Below the pieces are notes generated by a model. It saw only the letters and a program-made list of their open reading frames with translations, was not told the DNA's origin and did no database searches. The position numbers and the translations under genes are program-made. From Pachypanchax playfairii (Eukaryota; Chordata; Actinopteri; Cyprinodontiformes; Aplocheilidae): a stretch of 64,000 bases of DNA. The stretch spans positions 2,905,735-2,969,734 of the forward strand of contig SSNP01000041.1 of assembly GCA_006937955.1 (NCBI GenBank), read 5' to 3'. Positions 46,605 to 60,368 of this stretch are shown piece by piece (positions within the stretch are counted from its first letter, which is position 1; every line of letters starts with the position of its first letter).

Positions 46605-47276
46605 TTTAATACAGTTCATTTATATAAGTCCAGAACTGTACACAAACAGCAAGTATAATTAACATAAACAGGCAAAGATTGAAAGTTAATTATATACGAA
46701 CAGCTCAATCCAAATGTCGGGCAGCGTAGTCTAGCAGAAGGGCGATCGCACTTCGTTCAAAAGATGGCGGGTTCAATCCCCGGTGCCGGCAAGCTACATC
46801 GGGGCGGCTGTAGTTTGTCGGGGAGGAGGTCGACTTCCGATCAGGAAACCGGAGCTTGATCCCGAGTCCCGGCAAGAGGCTACATGTCGAAGTATCCTTG
46901 CGCAAGGTACTGAACCCCGCAACTGCCCCCCGGGCGCTGTTCAAGATGGCTGCCCTCTGCTCCTCACCTTACGGTGAGGATGGGTCAAATGCAGAGCCAA
47001 ATTTCCCCACGAGGGATTAATACAGGAAATAAAATAAATAAATAAATTTTTAAAATGTAATACGTTACCAAAGTCAGGGAATAATTACATCCCACTGGAT
47101 AAAAAGTTTACTATCTAAGAAAACCACTCGATCATGTTGAATCTTCGTTTCAACTCAATGTCCCGTCCCGAGCAGCACAAACTACCAACACTGGAAAGGA
47201 ATGACTGGGAGAAACCTCCAGCAGAACCAGATTCAGGATGAGAAGCCTTCGCCTTGACCAATGGGCATCTTTCAAG
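46605..47276 (-). mobile_element. L2-like LINE 3' tail, interrupted by a SINE
   Basis: The left part (46605-46716, TTCATTTATATAAGTCCAGA) and right part (47047-47276) follow the tail of the LINE at 60369-62135. Shared blocks include CCCGAGCAGCACAAACTACC versus CCTGAGCAGCACGATTGGCG, then ACTGGAAAGGAATGACT, GGGAGAAACCTCCAGCAGAA and CAGGATGAGAAGCC. The orientation is the same as that LINE. Only the non-coding 3' end is present. Confidence 0.65.
46719..47046 (+). mobile_element. SINE with a dimeric tRNA-like head
   Basis: Two tRNA-like modules lie in tandem: 46719-46790, with B-box GGTTCAATCCC at 46770-46780, and 46800-46870, with B-box-like AGCTTGATCCC at 46853-46863. A body follows with TGTCGAAGTATCCTTGCGCA and GGTACTGAACCCC, typical of teleost SINEs, then GGTGAGGATGGGTCAAATGC, TTTCCCCACGAGGGATTAAT and an (AAAT)n tail. 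AAATGT flanks both sides loosely (46713 and after 47050) and may be the target duplication. It would have been transcribed by RNA polymerase III and is diverged. Confidence 0.7.
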
Positions 47277-47283
47277 ATGTCAA

Positions 47284-47478
47284 TCCAATAGAGAACCTGT
47301 AGAATGTGAAAATTTGCATCATGTATGTACTCCCAAAAAATCCTACTGATGCCATCATGCCAACATGGACTAAACGCTGTGGGATAATGTATTCCACAAA
47401 TAATTAGGGAAGTTCAAAGGGCAAAAGGTGATCCAACCAAGTATTAGGAATATGTACATTGTAAAGAGGCTGGGAGTG
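47284..47478 (+). pseudogene. Tc1-like transposase 3' end
   Basis: CCAATAGAGAACC at 47284 encodes the NPIE block carrying the final catalytic Glu of DD34E transposases. It is followed by CATCATGTATGTA, then GATGCCATCATGCCAACATG (DAIM.TW), GTTCAAAGGGCAAAAGGTGA and CCAACCAAGTATTAGG, the usual C-terminus and stop of a Tc1 family common in fish. The last part (47455-47478) decays into the terminal repeat (cf. 'AATAAAGTGGC'). Several stops and frameshifts are present, and the upstream two thirds are missing. Confidence 0.65.
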
Positions 47479-50055
47479 GTATTTTCTTCCCATCCCAAGA
47501 AAATAATCAAATCCACATCATACACACACAAGAATAGTAGCAGTGAGTATGACAGGAAGAGACAGGCTCAGTCCCTGATCAGTAGTCACCCAGGCTTCTT
47601 CGACTTGACATGATCACTGCCTGTCATTAGTAAGTTTTCATGTAAATTATTTAACCATGCACATGTTTGGAAGTGTCTAAACACAGGCATAGCACCACGC
47701 AAACTGCTTTCATGTGCCAAGCAATGCTCTGACACACTCTGAGATAATCGGACACTCAGAATGAATGAATAAGTAAGGCAAGGAAATAAATAAATGAGCG
47801 AAACAAACAAAAACAAGCTTGGCTGGGGGTGAGAAGAGGAGGGAGGGAACCTGAGCAGGACTGGGATGTGTGGGGGAGGGTAGGAGTGTAATTAATGCTC
47901 AACTTCAATCCCAATAAAATTAAAAGGGAATCTTAATGCATGAGTCTCTCCCATCACTGATGTGTTCTCTCTCTGTGATATAGCCCTGAGATGTTAGATG
48001 CAATATGCCTGACAATCTATTCCCAAACTGGCTGTGCTGCCACTCAGTGTAACACTACAGAAGTATAAGACAGGCTCTTTTGTGGAACTGATGTATTTCA
48101 AATACCAAGAAAGACTTAAGGGCTGTTTTGTGTATGTTAACTTTATTTACAAGGATACCTGTGCTTGTAAGTAATTTTACAAATGATGTTTATTTTAGTG
48201 TAAGTTTGTGTATTAGCATGCTCAGCCACATGTTTATGGATGCATGTGCATATGTATGCATGTTTAGCACAAGTGTCAGAACTCCAGGGCCTTGTAATGA
48301 GCTCTGAGCGAGTGTTCAACAAGGCCATTCCCCACCACTGAGCATTGTGAGGCCTCAGCAGCTAAAACTCAAGACAACATTGCACACAAAGTGGGTAAAC
48401 AGTGTTTGACATGTTTTCAATATGGTTACATTAGAACAAGCTGCGTTTGATTGAAAAGCTAATATTCAAGCCATGCAAATCATCAATCATGGGAAAAGGC
48501 CTATTAATTATTCAATGAAACAGTCTAATTCAAGAATCAATGTCAGGGAAGGGAGAGAGAGATGAGCTGACTCCCAGCAGAGACATAGAGAGGGAGAGAA
48601 GTGGGTAACATAAAGGAATAGGGAATTACCCCTCTCTCTGTGAGCTGTGGCCTATCTTGTCCCGAACTGTCAAAAACAACTGCCGCTCACCCGTTTCATC
48701 TCGCCAAGTTTAAAGACGACTTTGGAAACACTTCATTTTCCTCACGAAACTCATTAGGTCTTTGTTCCTCATTAGTTCAGCTTCTTTTCTCCATCTCTGT
48801 GTTTTACTCCTCCTCTCTGAACCCCCACCCCTTACTTTTATTTCTTCGAAGTCATCATTATGTCATGTCCGACTGCCTGACTGGGGCATTTTTGAAGTTT
48901 TTCATTGTGCACATTGATCTTTGGCAATTACAACTGAGCCAAATCTCTTCCTTGGGAATTCATTATTTACGTTCTATTAAACAAATTCATCAGTGGTCTC
49001 CTCAGAAGAATTCAGGGCGTGGAAGTGGTCGTCTGTAATGACGCTGGGGCGCAGACCAGCTCAATCAGTTCTAATACAAAGACTTGTAGTGCCTCCTATA
49101 GTCAGGCCCCCCGGTCCCTCAGTATCTCAAAGGTGTTTCCACAGGCTTCATTACCCACTGGGGGCTTCTAAAGTCCAACACTTCAAAGATCATTAGTATT
49201 TATTATTAATGAATTAATACCCAATATCTTGAACAGACCTCGACTATCGTTAAAAGTTCTGGACCAAGAGTTAACTTCATTCAAAGCTAATTTGGGTGGC
49301 AGAGTCTGTGGTTCTTGTCAAAGGACTTTTTGCAGATAATTTGGGCAAAACTGAGACATAGGAATGCCCCCTATTGCAGCACTGTGAAGTCTGTGGTCTT
49401 ATGCTCATAGGATCATGAGTCGTCAACGAGAACATAAAAAGCCCTTTAACAGCGTAGCTGCTGTTGGCCCATCGCTTAACAACTGTTTGGTGAAGGGATA
49501 GAACCAGTACAAAGTGGCTGTGGAACAAGGAATTAATATGGATTTCTGTTTAACCTCAAATCAACCACTTTTTAACCCCTTTTCTTGTTTGTTGTCAAAA
49601 AGAAGAAAACATAAAATGTGTTTTTTAACACGTTTCACATAAAACCCCAAGGAAACATTATAACAGTGCATTTCTTTTCTATGAATATTGTCAGATGGCA
49701 AAATCTGATTTGACTTAATCCTGCATAAATCATTTTTAGTGTTGTCTAAACCATGTGACCTACATGTCACATGGTCAGGGGGATTACTCTGAAAATGATC
49801 ACTGTCAATAACTCATTACGGTAAGTTGTGTGAAAACTTTTGTGCAAAAATGGTTGTGTGAGAATATTAGAAGTAAAACTACATATTTGAGATCTGTGTA
49901 CTGTTGGGTCATCTTATGGAAAATCTGGGGCAAAACTCATAACGGCATGCTTTATTATCCAGTGGCACTGGGGAATGTTGCAGAACTATTGCACTTAAGA
50001 GCCAGATTTAAGCCCACTTGTCACATCATTGCTTTCATTTTGGACACTACTCTAC
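47479..50055. other. Non-coding DNA, no gene recognised
   Basis: The stretch 48990-49540 has better-than-average composition and overlapping frames (67 codons plus, 83 codons minus). The minus-strand frame at 49277-49528 looks repeat- or gene-derived but I cannot name it. Confidence 0.4.
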
Positions 50056-50058
50056 TAT

Positions 50059-50707
50059 TGCCCCTTTTCCACCGACAAATCGGCACGACGTGCTTGAGAG
50101 CGGTACAGTATAGCGCGGATCAACTCGCTTGAGGCGGTGGAAACATAAAGCGGACGTAAGTGGGGATAGGGGCGTGCCCATCTGGCTATGAAAAGTGCCG
50201 CGCAAAAGTCTTTGTCCGCGACGTCACAGCGCATTAAACAACAACAACAATGGCGGATATACGTGTGTTTTTGTACTTTGCACTCTGTCAGTGGTTCATT
50301 TATGTTGGTTTGATTTTTGGTTCTTGTGGAGGAAGTCGCCATTGTCCAAAGTCAGTTGTATTTTAAAATAAAATATTTGTATGGTTGCTGGGAGTTTTTT
50401 TATAAAGCCTTTTGCGGGAGCGCTTCTGAATCACACCACGTGGACACCACACACAGCGGGGCCAATCAGGGGCTACCACTACGTAGGTAGTCGTGTCACT
50501 GGTAGCAGTTTACTGGACCAATCATTAGACAGGTGGGCGTGTGGGCCCGCTTTGGGCCGCTTCGGACCACCGAGGAGGTGGTCTGAAAAAAGAGGCCGGG
50601 TTGGCGCGGAATGACGCGGTTAAGACCCGAGAAAGGCGGTGGAAAAGGGTCCGCAAGGGGCTAAAGTGAACCGAGTCGCACCGTGTTCTGTCGGTGGAAA
50701 AGTGGCA
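50059..50707. mobile_element. CpG-rich MITE with TTTTCCACCGACA inverted repeats
   Basis: A 649-bp element starting TGCCCCTTTTCCACCGACA and ending TGTCGGTGGAAAAGTGGCA (18 of 19 complementary). TAT occurs on both sides (50056-50058 and 50708-50710), so a 3-bp target duplication. The interior is unusually CpG-rich for this window, with AACAATGGCGGATATACG at 50246. The 3-bp duplication suggests PIF/Harbinger or a relative. No transposase was recognised. Confidence 0.8.
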
Positions 50708-50710
50708 TAT

Positions 50711-53700
50711 GAGTCTCCTGAAAGACTTTAATTATGATGTAAACATCACAACTGGTTTAGTTTTAGCAGTAAACCAATTTAGCAAAGTTGGGTGAGATCA
50801 TCTCAAATAAAGTGTTTTAAAAGCTTGTTAACCTATTACAATGTATGACTAGGTGATGAGTTGTAAATGAAAAATACACCAACACAACTGTAATAGAAAT
50901 TAACTTTAATGAGAAATTAGAAAATGTAATGATGATCAAATGACCTGTTACCACAATTCCAAATACTACACAGGAATTTGTGTCAGTCTTGATCCAGAAC
51001 CACTGAAAAAAGCACTTACACTTAAAGGTATGGTTTGGATTTTTAAAGCAATTTTTCATGGTTTTGTTTTCAGCAATCAGTGTCTCACTCCAGACCAATT
51101 TAGTCTGGATTACACCAGAGACCTCTATATGTAAATAAATGAATAATGCAGAAGTGACAGCAATGTGAAGTTTTATCAAATAGCATTTGGATGAAGTTAA
51201 TGAATTTTCGTGAGTTGTCAAAGCACAACTGGCGTCACATTGAAGGAGATTTTCCAAATTTGCAGCTTTTCAGCCTTGTTTTAACCTCCAGTCCTCCAGT
51301 GTAAAAGGGTTCTAAGATTTTTTTTTTTACACTCAAACTGCTGAAAAAGTAGCTGTAGAAAAAAATAAGATGATAAATTTGCAGAATTTGGCAGAACAAA
51401 GTTTTAGGGGGACTGATCATACAGGTCTACTTCAAATGGGATCTATGTAACTTCAACTGTTACAGATGTGTAAATTACTCAGAGATTAATCACAGAAACT
51501 AAGAAAGTTCTGCACAATATCGTCCTTTCTACCTCCTCAGCTTACAATTAGTTTTGCAACTATGAAAAGAAATACCACAGGCCTTCTCTGTGCATGCTGA
51601 ACAATACACTGACCGTCAACAATCAGGCATAAATTAGCAGTCACAGCCTTTACTGTATTTATTCTAGTAATTACCTCCCAGGGGGGCAGACGTGAACACG
51701 CTAGCAGACACCACAGCACGGCACAACACTCGCAAAGCACCTTCCTGTCTCCTCAGAGGGAGGGAGGGGTCTGTACATATCACTTTGACATTACATTTGT
51801 GTGTGTGAGTGTGCAAAGTAACATATGCTTGCACAGGGAGGAGTTATTTGTCCTTTTGACTGTGCGCTAAAGCTTGAAACCGTAAAAAACACTGAGCCGA
51901 TAAAAGCTAATCACTCTCTTCCATTAGGGAACAGCAACCTCTGGGACAGATAGCGACTGATTGATTGACAGTTCTGAAAAGATTACAGATTCAGATATCA
52001 GAGTTCAATAAAAAAAAAAAATCTGACAAAAAAGAATGAAGCAGCAAGACAGCAAGAGAGAGAGCGAGAGACAGGAAGGAGAAGGAAAAAAAACATGAGA
52101 GTATAGGAGGGAAACAGAGAGAGATGGGGACAAGGGCAGTGACAGCCACATGAAATCTCGTCTCCATTTTTGACAATGGGGGAAGCATCTGAAGAGCAGA
52201 GAACAGAGGGAGGAATTTAACTGCTTTCATCTTGTCATAATTATCTCCAAGCAGCCACATGAAAGAAGAAATCTGTGTTTTTTTTGTTTATAAATTAGAG
52301 AACAAGGACATTTTCTGACAACTTTTGATGCCATTTTTCCTCTGTGCATGGCTGAATAATCCTAAACTAATGATCCCTTTTCTTCTTGAAGGGGAGGGGA
52401 TAAAAAAGGCACTGATGAAAATTGCAATAAAAACAACACTAAATACAATTTAGGAAAGAAATGGAGAGTTGAAGTGTCATAATTCAGGAAGCATCATTAA
52501 ATGAACTGCTTCAGTTGTTGTTCACTGATACATAAATATTTCCCAAAAGCAAATAGACAAAAAATTAATGTCCGTCTGGAAACACAGCTGTGGGGTTAAA
52601 ATTACTGAGTGGTACAACAGCTGTTTTTCTAAGGTTCAAGCACTTAATACCTAATACACAACGGAAACAGTCTTTTCTATGATCCATGTAGTTAATCTTT
52701 CATGTGCAGAGCAATAAATTGGGTCTGAAATCAATGGCAACAGCGATCAATAGTTCTCTTTAAGACACACTGTAGCAGTCTTGGCATACATCTCCATCCT
52801 CAGACAGAAAGTTAACCACAAACTCAAAATAATAACTGCATGCATGGATTGGTTTCAACTAAAGCTCTTTGTATATATATATTAATGTCCTAAGTGCTTA
52901 TTTGTTCTAATACTAAATTATTGTTTACACACTGCAAATACTACAAATTAAAAACTGAATTCCTCCCTCTAATCAATATCTGAGGACTGTAGAGGAAACA
53001 TTCCTGAATTATTTCAGAAAGCATTTTTTATTTTGAGTACAAAAAAATCATTTCAATTATTTGTTGATTTTTTTTCTCAAATTTATTTTCTAACGAGATA
53101 ATATGTGATATTGTTTTGTAGCTTTTTTAGGTAGTACAGAAGTGCATGTTGAATAAACTTGAGTTTTTTTATTAGTCCTGTCATGTTTAGAACTCTGCTT
53201 CTGCAGCGAGGTGTAATGCCGCTGTACAATATTGAGGATATCATTCCAAATTTGACATCCTTACACAACATGGCACCTCCATCTCTTTTTTAAAAATACC
53301 TAAATAAGACCACCCAACCATATTAAAGTAACTATGCTGTTCATAATATCAATTACAATTAGATATCAATTAGCCTTCCCTTCAAAACCTGTAAATATTT
53401 ATTTCTTGCTTTCTTACTTTTGAGTACTGTTTTGAGACTTGTCTAAGTGGATACTCACTGAAAAACACGTTTATCTTCATATGAGACACTCTGGACCCTC
53501 CGATAGTTTTACAGTAGACTAAATAACTTTAGTTATTCAGGTCACAGCCAGAAGTGTTGTTAAGTGATGATTTATGCTGCCATGTAAGATGTCCCCATAA
53601 TATAAATTTACAACTTATTTCATAACGAGATTTTATTGGAAGTTTATACAGTATTCGTGTTTATGGCGAGTGTGTCCTGTTAATTATTTAAACATATTTT

Positions 53701-55439
53701 TACGATCCTTCCCTGATATTTTCTATATAAAAGCCCTCTGGGTCCTTATCAGCCATTGTTGGGTCCTTCTGCTCTGGGTGTGTCCAAACATTTGCCTGTC
53801 AGTCTGTCAATGCAAAGAAAGTAAAAATAACATCCTATTTAGTGTTTCTGTCCTGGGAGACTTTATTTGATAGGTAAAATTATTTATGTAACAATATAGA
53901 AACAAAAAATAAACGATAAATCTGTTTATTGAAGTCAAGACTGTAGAACGGCACATGTGCAGAAGGAATCGGTAGCACATCTTAACAGGTAGCATATTTC
54001 AACAGAACACCGGTTCCAGCGATGGCTGTTTGAGACACGACGGCAGAAAAGTTATTTAGTACTGCTTTAAAAAGACTGAAGCAAAAACAGAGACACAGGA
54101 AAACCTGTCGAAATGCACCATGAAAATGAAATGAGACAAATTCTAAACCCAGAACGATGAAAGTAGAAACATGAAAAACCCAGAGTATCATCTGCACCTA
54201 CAGTATCAACTCACCAACAGAGTGTCTTCAATCAGAGACTTCTTCAGATCCAGTGCAGCCTAAGAATTAGGTCCACCATCCACATTAACATTTTCTGGTA
54301 TTTTTATTGATTTTCAGTAAAAATACTAAAACAAACTTTGTTTTTTTTATTCATATTATTTCTAACATGTTCAGGTGGAAATAAGTAGCTGCAAGCACTT
54401 CCTCAGATGGCAAAATAGGATTTGAATCAGAGTCACAACATGCACAAGGGAGATCAACTCAAAAAAATGTTTGTCAATTATTTAATATAAAGAACTGGAT
54501 CTGTTAATATCTGCTATACTAAAACACAACCATGCCAGCATTGATTGTGAGGCAGCTGTGGTGTGTGTAATGCTGTTCCCATGTTAAAATAGATCTCACA
54601 AGGGTGAATCAGACTGAGATGTATGTTCTCCCCCCTCTCCACACATTAGGGAGCAAAATCTCTGGTCATCCATCACTGCCTTGTTGCACAGAGAAAGGAC
54701 TATTATGATGACATACTGTGGGAAAAGCACTATGAAAATATGCAGTCTGAAGATGCATTAGTCTCAAATGAAAACCAGTTTTTAAATCTGGGATTAAGAA
54801 ACATCTGCATCTTGTCCCACTCTGTCCTAATTAGCCATCTGAGGCCTGGTAACCTTTGACCTTCAGCAGAGGACAACACAAGTCAGAGTTTGTCTTAGGT
54901 TAAGAATGATTTCAAAAGAGCAGAGACAATCAAACAAAAACATTTAATAAGACAGAAGTCGCTGTAAGCTAATTTCCACAACATGTTACCACCTTTAAAA
55001 TGATGCTGACTGAGGCTCAGACAGGGCGAGGGAAACTATCTGGAGACAACATGCAATATGTTTACAAAAGAAAAGGCCGAGAGGGCAATAAATCTGTTGA
55101 ACCAAAACAAGTCAGTCCAACAACGCTGAAAAGTCGTCTTTTAAAATTACAAAAACAAGCAGATACAAAACCATCAAGGGAATCCACTCCAGGCTTTCTC
55201 CTTACTTAGTCATACACATTTTGTTTCTTCATCTCCTCTTTACCACCTTTCTATTTACCCTTAATTGCATTTCACAGAGAAAGGGTAATCAGATGTGAAA
55301 CAGGGTATGTTATTTTCTCACCCAATGTGAATCTTAAGCAGGCCAATCGCCTTCTCTGTTGCTCCATCTCTCCACTGGCTGAATCTTAATGGCTGGATGG
55401 AGAGAAGGAGCGTATGGAGCGGGGGGGAGAAAGAGGCTG
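50711..55439. other. Non-coding DNA, no gene recognised
   Basis: AT-rich. A polypurine stretch lies at 52030-52130, and poly-A at 52010-52021. The 146-codon minus-strand frame (50817-51257) is A/T-driven and has no domain. Confidence 0.5.
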
Positions 55440-55720
55440 ACAGCGGGGCTTGACATGGGCATTAAATCATGCCCCGAGGAATCCTCCATCCACAGGCTCC
55501 TGACAAGTGTGCTGTCATCATGGCCAGGCCACTTCCTATGCCTCTTGACAACACTGGAGCAGAATTAGTCAGAGCATCAGATGTAAATTGGTGCTGTTCA
55601 AGGATGATAATGAGCACCAAGATACATGTCGGTGTCACTGACGGGACGCCATCATGATTGGCTGTCCCTCACACCGCGCTCCATTAGGTCTAATGGTATT
55701 CAGGCCAGGTATGGGCGTAA
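55440..55720. promoter_or_regulatory. Candidate conserved non-coding element
   Basis: Balanced, non-repetitive block with GGGCATTAAATCATGCCCC (a near-palindrome), GATGATAATGAGCACC and CATCATGATTGGCTGTCCC (reversed CCAAT box). Looks like enhancer-type sequence. Conservation not tested. Confidence 0.25.
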
Positions 55721-56499
55721 GGCGGGAGTGGGGGGGGGGGTTGGATGGGGTGGTAGGGATGGACAGGGAGAAAGTTTTCTAGTGTGATCAGTTTGTTCCA
55801 TTTGTGCGTGTTGCTTCCTTAGAGCCCCTGTGGGCAGGACATTTACAGGAGGTCCAAGCAGTCGCTACATTCCACTTTATTACATGTTACATTCAGTCAA
55901 ATCTGTCAAATTTACCATGAGATGAGACTCCTTTAAATATAATTTCAACTTACATGTTGAATTCGTCCAGTTCTGCACCTGAAAGCATTTGTTTCACAAC
56001 AACATGCTGCCTGAATCTGGATCAAGAGATAAATCCACACATACAGTGAGCCATACATTTTCGAGGCCCTTTAGTAAAAGTACTGGCACCACGTTCGCAT
56101 GCAGTGTGTTCAGCTTGCTAACATAATGCAGTAATATTTGCCACTGTGCCATTTTTCCTGCCCATGCTGACGATGAGCCAGCCAAACCTGCCCCAGATGC
56201 ATACATTTCCCATAATGAGGCAGGTGGCCTCGACAGACGGCTCGGTCGTGTGGGTGACATTGTGCACACCGCAGCTCTGGGCATCTGACTGACAGACAGT
56301 GCCAGTCTCTTCCCTCCTCTGCTACTTCTCTCTTTTTTCTATCACCACATCTTTTTTGCTACACCTCTCTTGGACTCTCTCATGCTTTCTCTTGTTTCTT
56401 CTCCAAGTTTGCAAGTTTGTGTGTGCATGTGTATCTGTATGCATGAGTGTTTTCCTTTGCTTTGTTTCACAATGAGATTTGGTAAATTCCTCTGTTCCG

Positions 56500-56790
56500 C
56501 CGCAGTTTCAAATGAAGATAGCTGAAGGTCATTAATTGAACTGCTGCTGCTGTAACAGGCTAAAACTCGCTGTAATTAAGAATGAATAAATAATTGATTG
56601 TGTATATTTTTTTGTAATTGGCTCCTCGTTATCCTTCTACATGCTGAATGCTAATTGATGCTGGGAGTTAATTATCATTTCACTATGAAGTTAGCACATT
56701 CAGAGAGATGCTGAAGATGAATCGCTTAGGTCCCATCATGGCTATTTCTATAATCACCAAGGTCAACCCTCCTCCAGTCCTCTGGCTTCC
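56500..56790. promoter_or_regulatory. Candidate conserved non-coding element
   Basis: Dense homeodomain-type TAATTA/ATTAAT cores (for example near 56533, 56573, 56650 and 56670) within a non-repetitive block. Consistent with a developmental enhancer, untested. Confidence 0.25.
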
Positions 56791-59700
56791 CCAAAATATT
56801 AACAAGAAAAAAAAGAGGAGTGGTCAGAACATGGAGTGATACAGAATGCCTTGTCAGGCAACTAATTGTAAGTATTTATAAAACTAGTGTAGAAAGTGGT
56901 AAATGGTAAGAATTAAGCCAGAGGCCCTAAGTAAGAGGATCTATTAACAAGGATTCCCCATGGCCTTACTAAAGACTCAAGATTAAGACTGCAATCTGAA
57001 TGAAAGTCTCGCAATAGAAGCTATCAGCTGATTAATTAAAACAAAGAAAAAAATGTCCACATCTCCAGCTTTAGTTAAGTAAAACTTGCATCAACAAGAA
57101 ATATTAATCTAATGTAAACGTGTCAAAACTGGATTTAAAAACTGTGAATGAGAATTAGAAAAAAACACACACACATTGGTTAAAATGTATTCTGTTGGGA
57201 ATGTCCCAATTTGTCTATAGCAAATTGAAATCTGCTGCTGGCTGCAACTTTTTTTTCTGGTTTATCTGTGGAAATCTAACATTTTGCATTGGGGTTTGTT
57301 AGCAGCTCAACTGCTCTTACATTGAATAAATAATATTTTCTTTTATCCATTAATCTGTTGTTTTACACATTATTCAAATAACATTTTTAAACATTTCCTC
57401 AGAAATTATATCTTTAAATTTCTGACAATGTTTTAAAATATAAAATGTGCAATAAATATAAATGATCGAGACATTGCAAAGCAAGTTTTTCAGGAAACTT
57501 TTGAGTCCTGATTGCGAAATTCTCCTTTAACCTAAATAATAAAATGTCAACATGTCTAGTGTTGTAAACTCAAGGTGTCTATTCTTGACACTGGAGGTGT
57601 TTTTTTTTAAATAATAAGTAATCAAGTCAAGTTATAACAGTCATTGTTGGGGAGTTGTGATGATGTGTGCTGTATTTCTTTGTGTTCGGACTGTGATGAA
57701 GTTGGGTGTGGCCACCTGTTGAATAGTTTGTGTTTAATTATTTTTTTATGGACATGTGCCTTTATTTAAGATTTAGTGTAATTTATGCTTTAAAATCAGA
57801 AATGAACTGGATTCCTATCTATTAATCATCTGAGTTAAGAAAACGTTTTTGGCCTAAAGGATTTTTTGCTAATTGTTCTAAATAATTTTCACCCAAAGAG
57901 GTAGAAAAAATAAATACAAATAGTTAGTAGGGTGTTGTCAGGCTTCTTCAGATCAACCGCTACACAGAACACTTTCAGAGATCCATCCATAACCCTCCAG
58001 AATACTTTTAAAATGAGTCATTACGACATCTCATTTTTCCTTGAGAATTAATAACATGTCACTAAATTTAGTTCTTTGAATTAAGATTTTTCAAATGTAG
58101 ATGTTAGTATTTTTTTTACCTTCTTGTGAAACACATCTATTTGTTTTTAATATTTTAAATAAGTGTATCATGTTATTGAACTAATCAAACTGCAAAAAGT
58201 ATCAAAAATTCACATCAAACAACAACAGATAAAATAATGTATAAGAAACTGTAATTTCGAATAAATAAATAAATAAATATCCTTTTGTATGAAACTAAAA
58301 ACTAAAGAAATAATGCTGATACTTTTAAATACTGCATAAGAGCAGAAGTAAGATAATAAAAATGAAGATGGAAGTCTGATTATTTTAAGAAGTTGCTCAG
58401 TCAAACTTTCTGAACAGAGTCTTAACATATTCAGCTGGGAATAAAGAAGACCAGGGACTCTGGTTCTCCCTTACAGGACCCCATCCATCTGTCTGACTCG
58501 CTGACTGAGGTGTCCTCTGACTTGCCTGAATAATTTTTCTACAAAAGGCCAAACTTGGGGCAGTTGCGTCACTTTTACTGAGCAAGGTCTGCATATTTTA
58601 TCACATGTCTGGTCTTTGGGCCTCTGTGTACTCAAATAAAACTGTCAGGGAACTAGAAAGTGAAGATGCTCTTTTGCTGCTTCTTGTACCAAAACTGTGT
58701 GATCATATTCATCTGGAATAACACTGTAAGGAAATCTCAGAAATACTTTCATATATGCTGCAGTAAATTTACAGAAATATATTTTTAGGCAGCTGGAGAG
58801 AAAAACAATATGTTGAATTTTATTCACCAACTGATTAAGTGTTAGAATTTGTGTTGGCTCATTGTTATACAGTAAAGCACCATCTGTTCCTGAAAAGAGT
58901 AAGATTCGGTTTTCTTGTTAGTTTGCAGAACCAGATAGTCGTACTGCATCACATAATAGCGAACAACATATTTTTTGTGTGTGCGCGTGTGTTTGGATGC
59001 ATTGTTTTTATCTTTGAACCTTTCTTTCCCTCGTGTCTTCCTGCTGTTTCTGCATGTTTAATGTATCAGTCATTCTGGTGGGGAGTGACTGGTATGGCAT
59101 TGTCTTTCAGAAGTGAAGAACTCTGTTTTTCTAGCAGCAGCACCAGGTGTAACTGAAATTGGCATGTCTTTCAATACATAGAGGAAATACGTTATTGAAA
59201 GAGACATCTTTTTATTCTCCAGAACTTTACATCACACGTGATCTTGGCCAAGCGCTCTGATCTGTATCCCTCTGTGGGTTTGGGGGAGGGAAGGGCTGTA
59301 TAGGTAAGTGTGTGAGCAAGTGTGTAATAAATAAATAAGTCTAAAGCAAATCGATCAGTGAAGAAGAATAGAAGTTTGCTCAAAAAACTACAAAGCTAAA
59401 GTTCTGTGATGATTGCATGATAGAAATGGTATATAGAATTGCAATTGGTGCTGTCCATGCTTTGGTGTCAATCATCAAAAAAGTTCAGGCTGCAAGAATC
59501 AATTAACCTGAAACAATTTGCTGAAACTTGGGGGTTTCAAAATTGTGATAAAAGTGCAATAACTAAAAGTATAGATGAACAGGTCTTTAACATGTAATAA
59601 CACTAGGAAATAATCCTTAACAGCATTGACACAAAACTAATTCCCGAACAGCTTCAGTTCGAGAAGGTTATATCCAATTATTTCCTTATTTATTGCTTAC

Positions 59701-60310
59701 AAGGAGCAAAACTTTGCTGAAATTCTTAAAGTGGTATTATTCAAAAGTTCCTCAGGCTTTCTGAAAGTTTTTATTGTTTTAATTACTAATTTTCAATCAA
59801 GTTCTTGTACCTGACCATGACAGAATCTTGTGTAGTAAAATAAAAGTGAAGAAATTTAGGACTAAAGAAGTGTCAGGCATAAAAACTATCTACAATAGAT
59901 TAATATTATTTGTAGGTCATCTCTTTAAGAAATGTGGCAAAATCTAGTAAAGACTTGACACAAGACCCTTTAGTTGATCAAATTGTGTGTCAAGTTTTCA
60001 GCAAATAGCTCCTTAGAAATCATCCCGTTTGTGCCAAATTAATCATCGATTAAACTGTTATCTTTGTTATTGTTTACTGATCCAACTAAAAAATCAGGAA
60101 CATATTGTATCTATCTAAAGTCAAAGAGCCTGAAACCCCTAATTAAAACAGGTTTTTTACTTAGTTGTCTGATAAACACAGCACTGGTTGATCACTTCAA
60201 TTTTGGGCCTTTTTATATCTGAATGTTGTTAAGGGAGTGACAGATAGCATCATAGCTGTTCAGAATAATGGACATGAGGAACTGACCCAAGGTGCTTTTG
60301 AAAAGGGTAA
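56791..60310. other. Non-coding DNA, no gene recognised
   Basis: AT-rich with simple A/T runs and an (AAAT)n-like patch at 58261-58278. No domain-bearing frame. Confidence 0.5.
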
Positions 60311-60368
60311 GTTAAAGGTACAATATGTAAGAATTTTACAGTGAAATACTCACAACAGCCTAATGTCA

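Noticed and set aside
46719..46870. Possible tRNA genes
   Set aside because: Tandem tRNA-like modules have B-box motifs but poor stems, and are followed by a SINE body and A-rich tail, so they are a SINE head.
50817..51257. 146-codon minus-strand frame
   Set aside because: A/T-driven composition, no domain, no splice or promoter support; the plus strand overlaps with a comparable chance frame.
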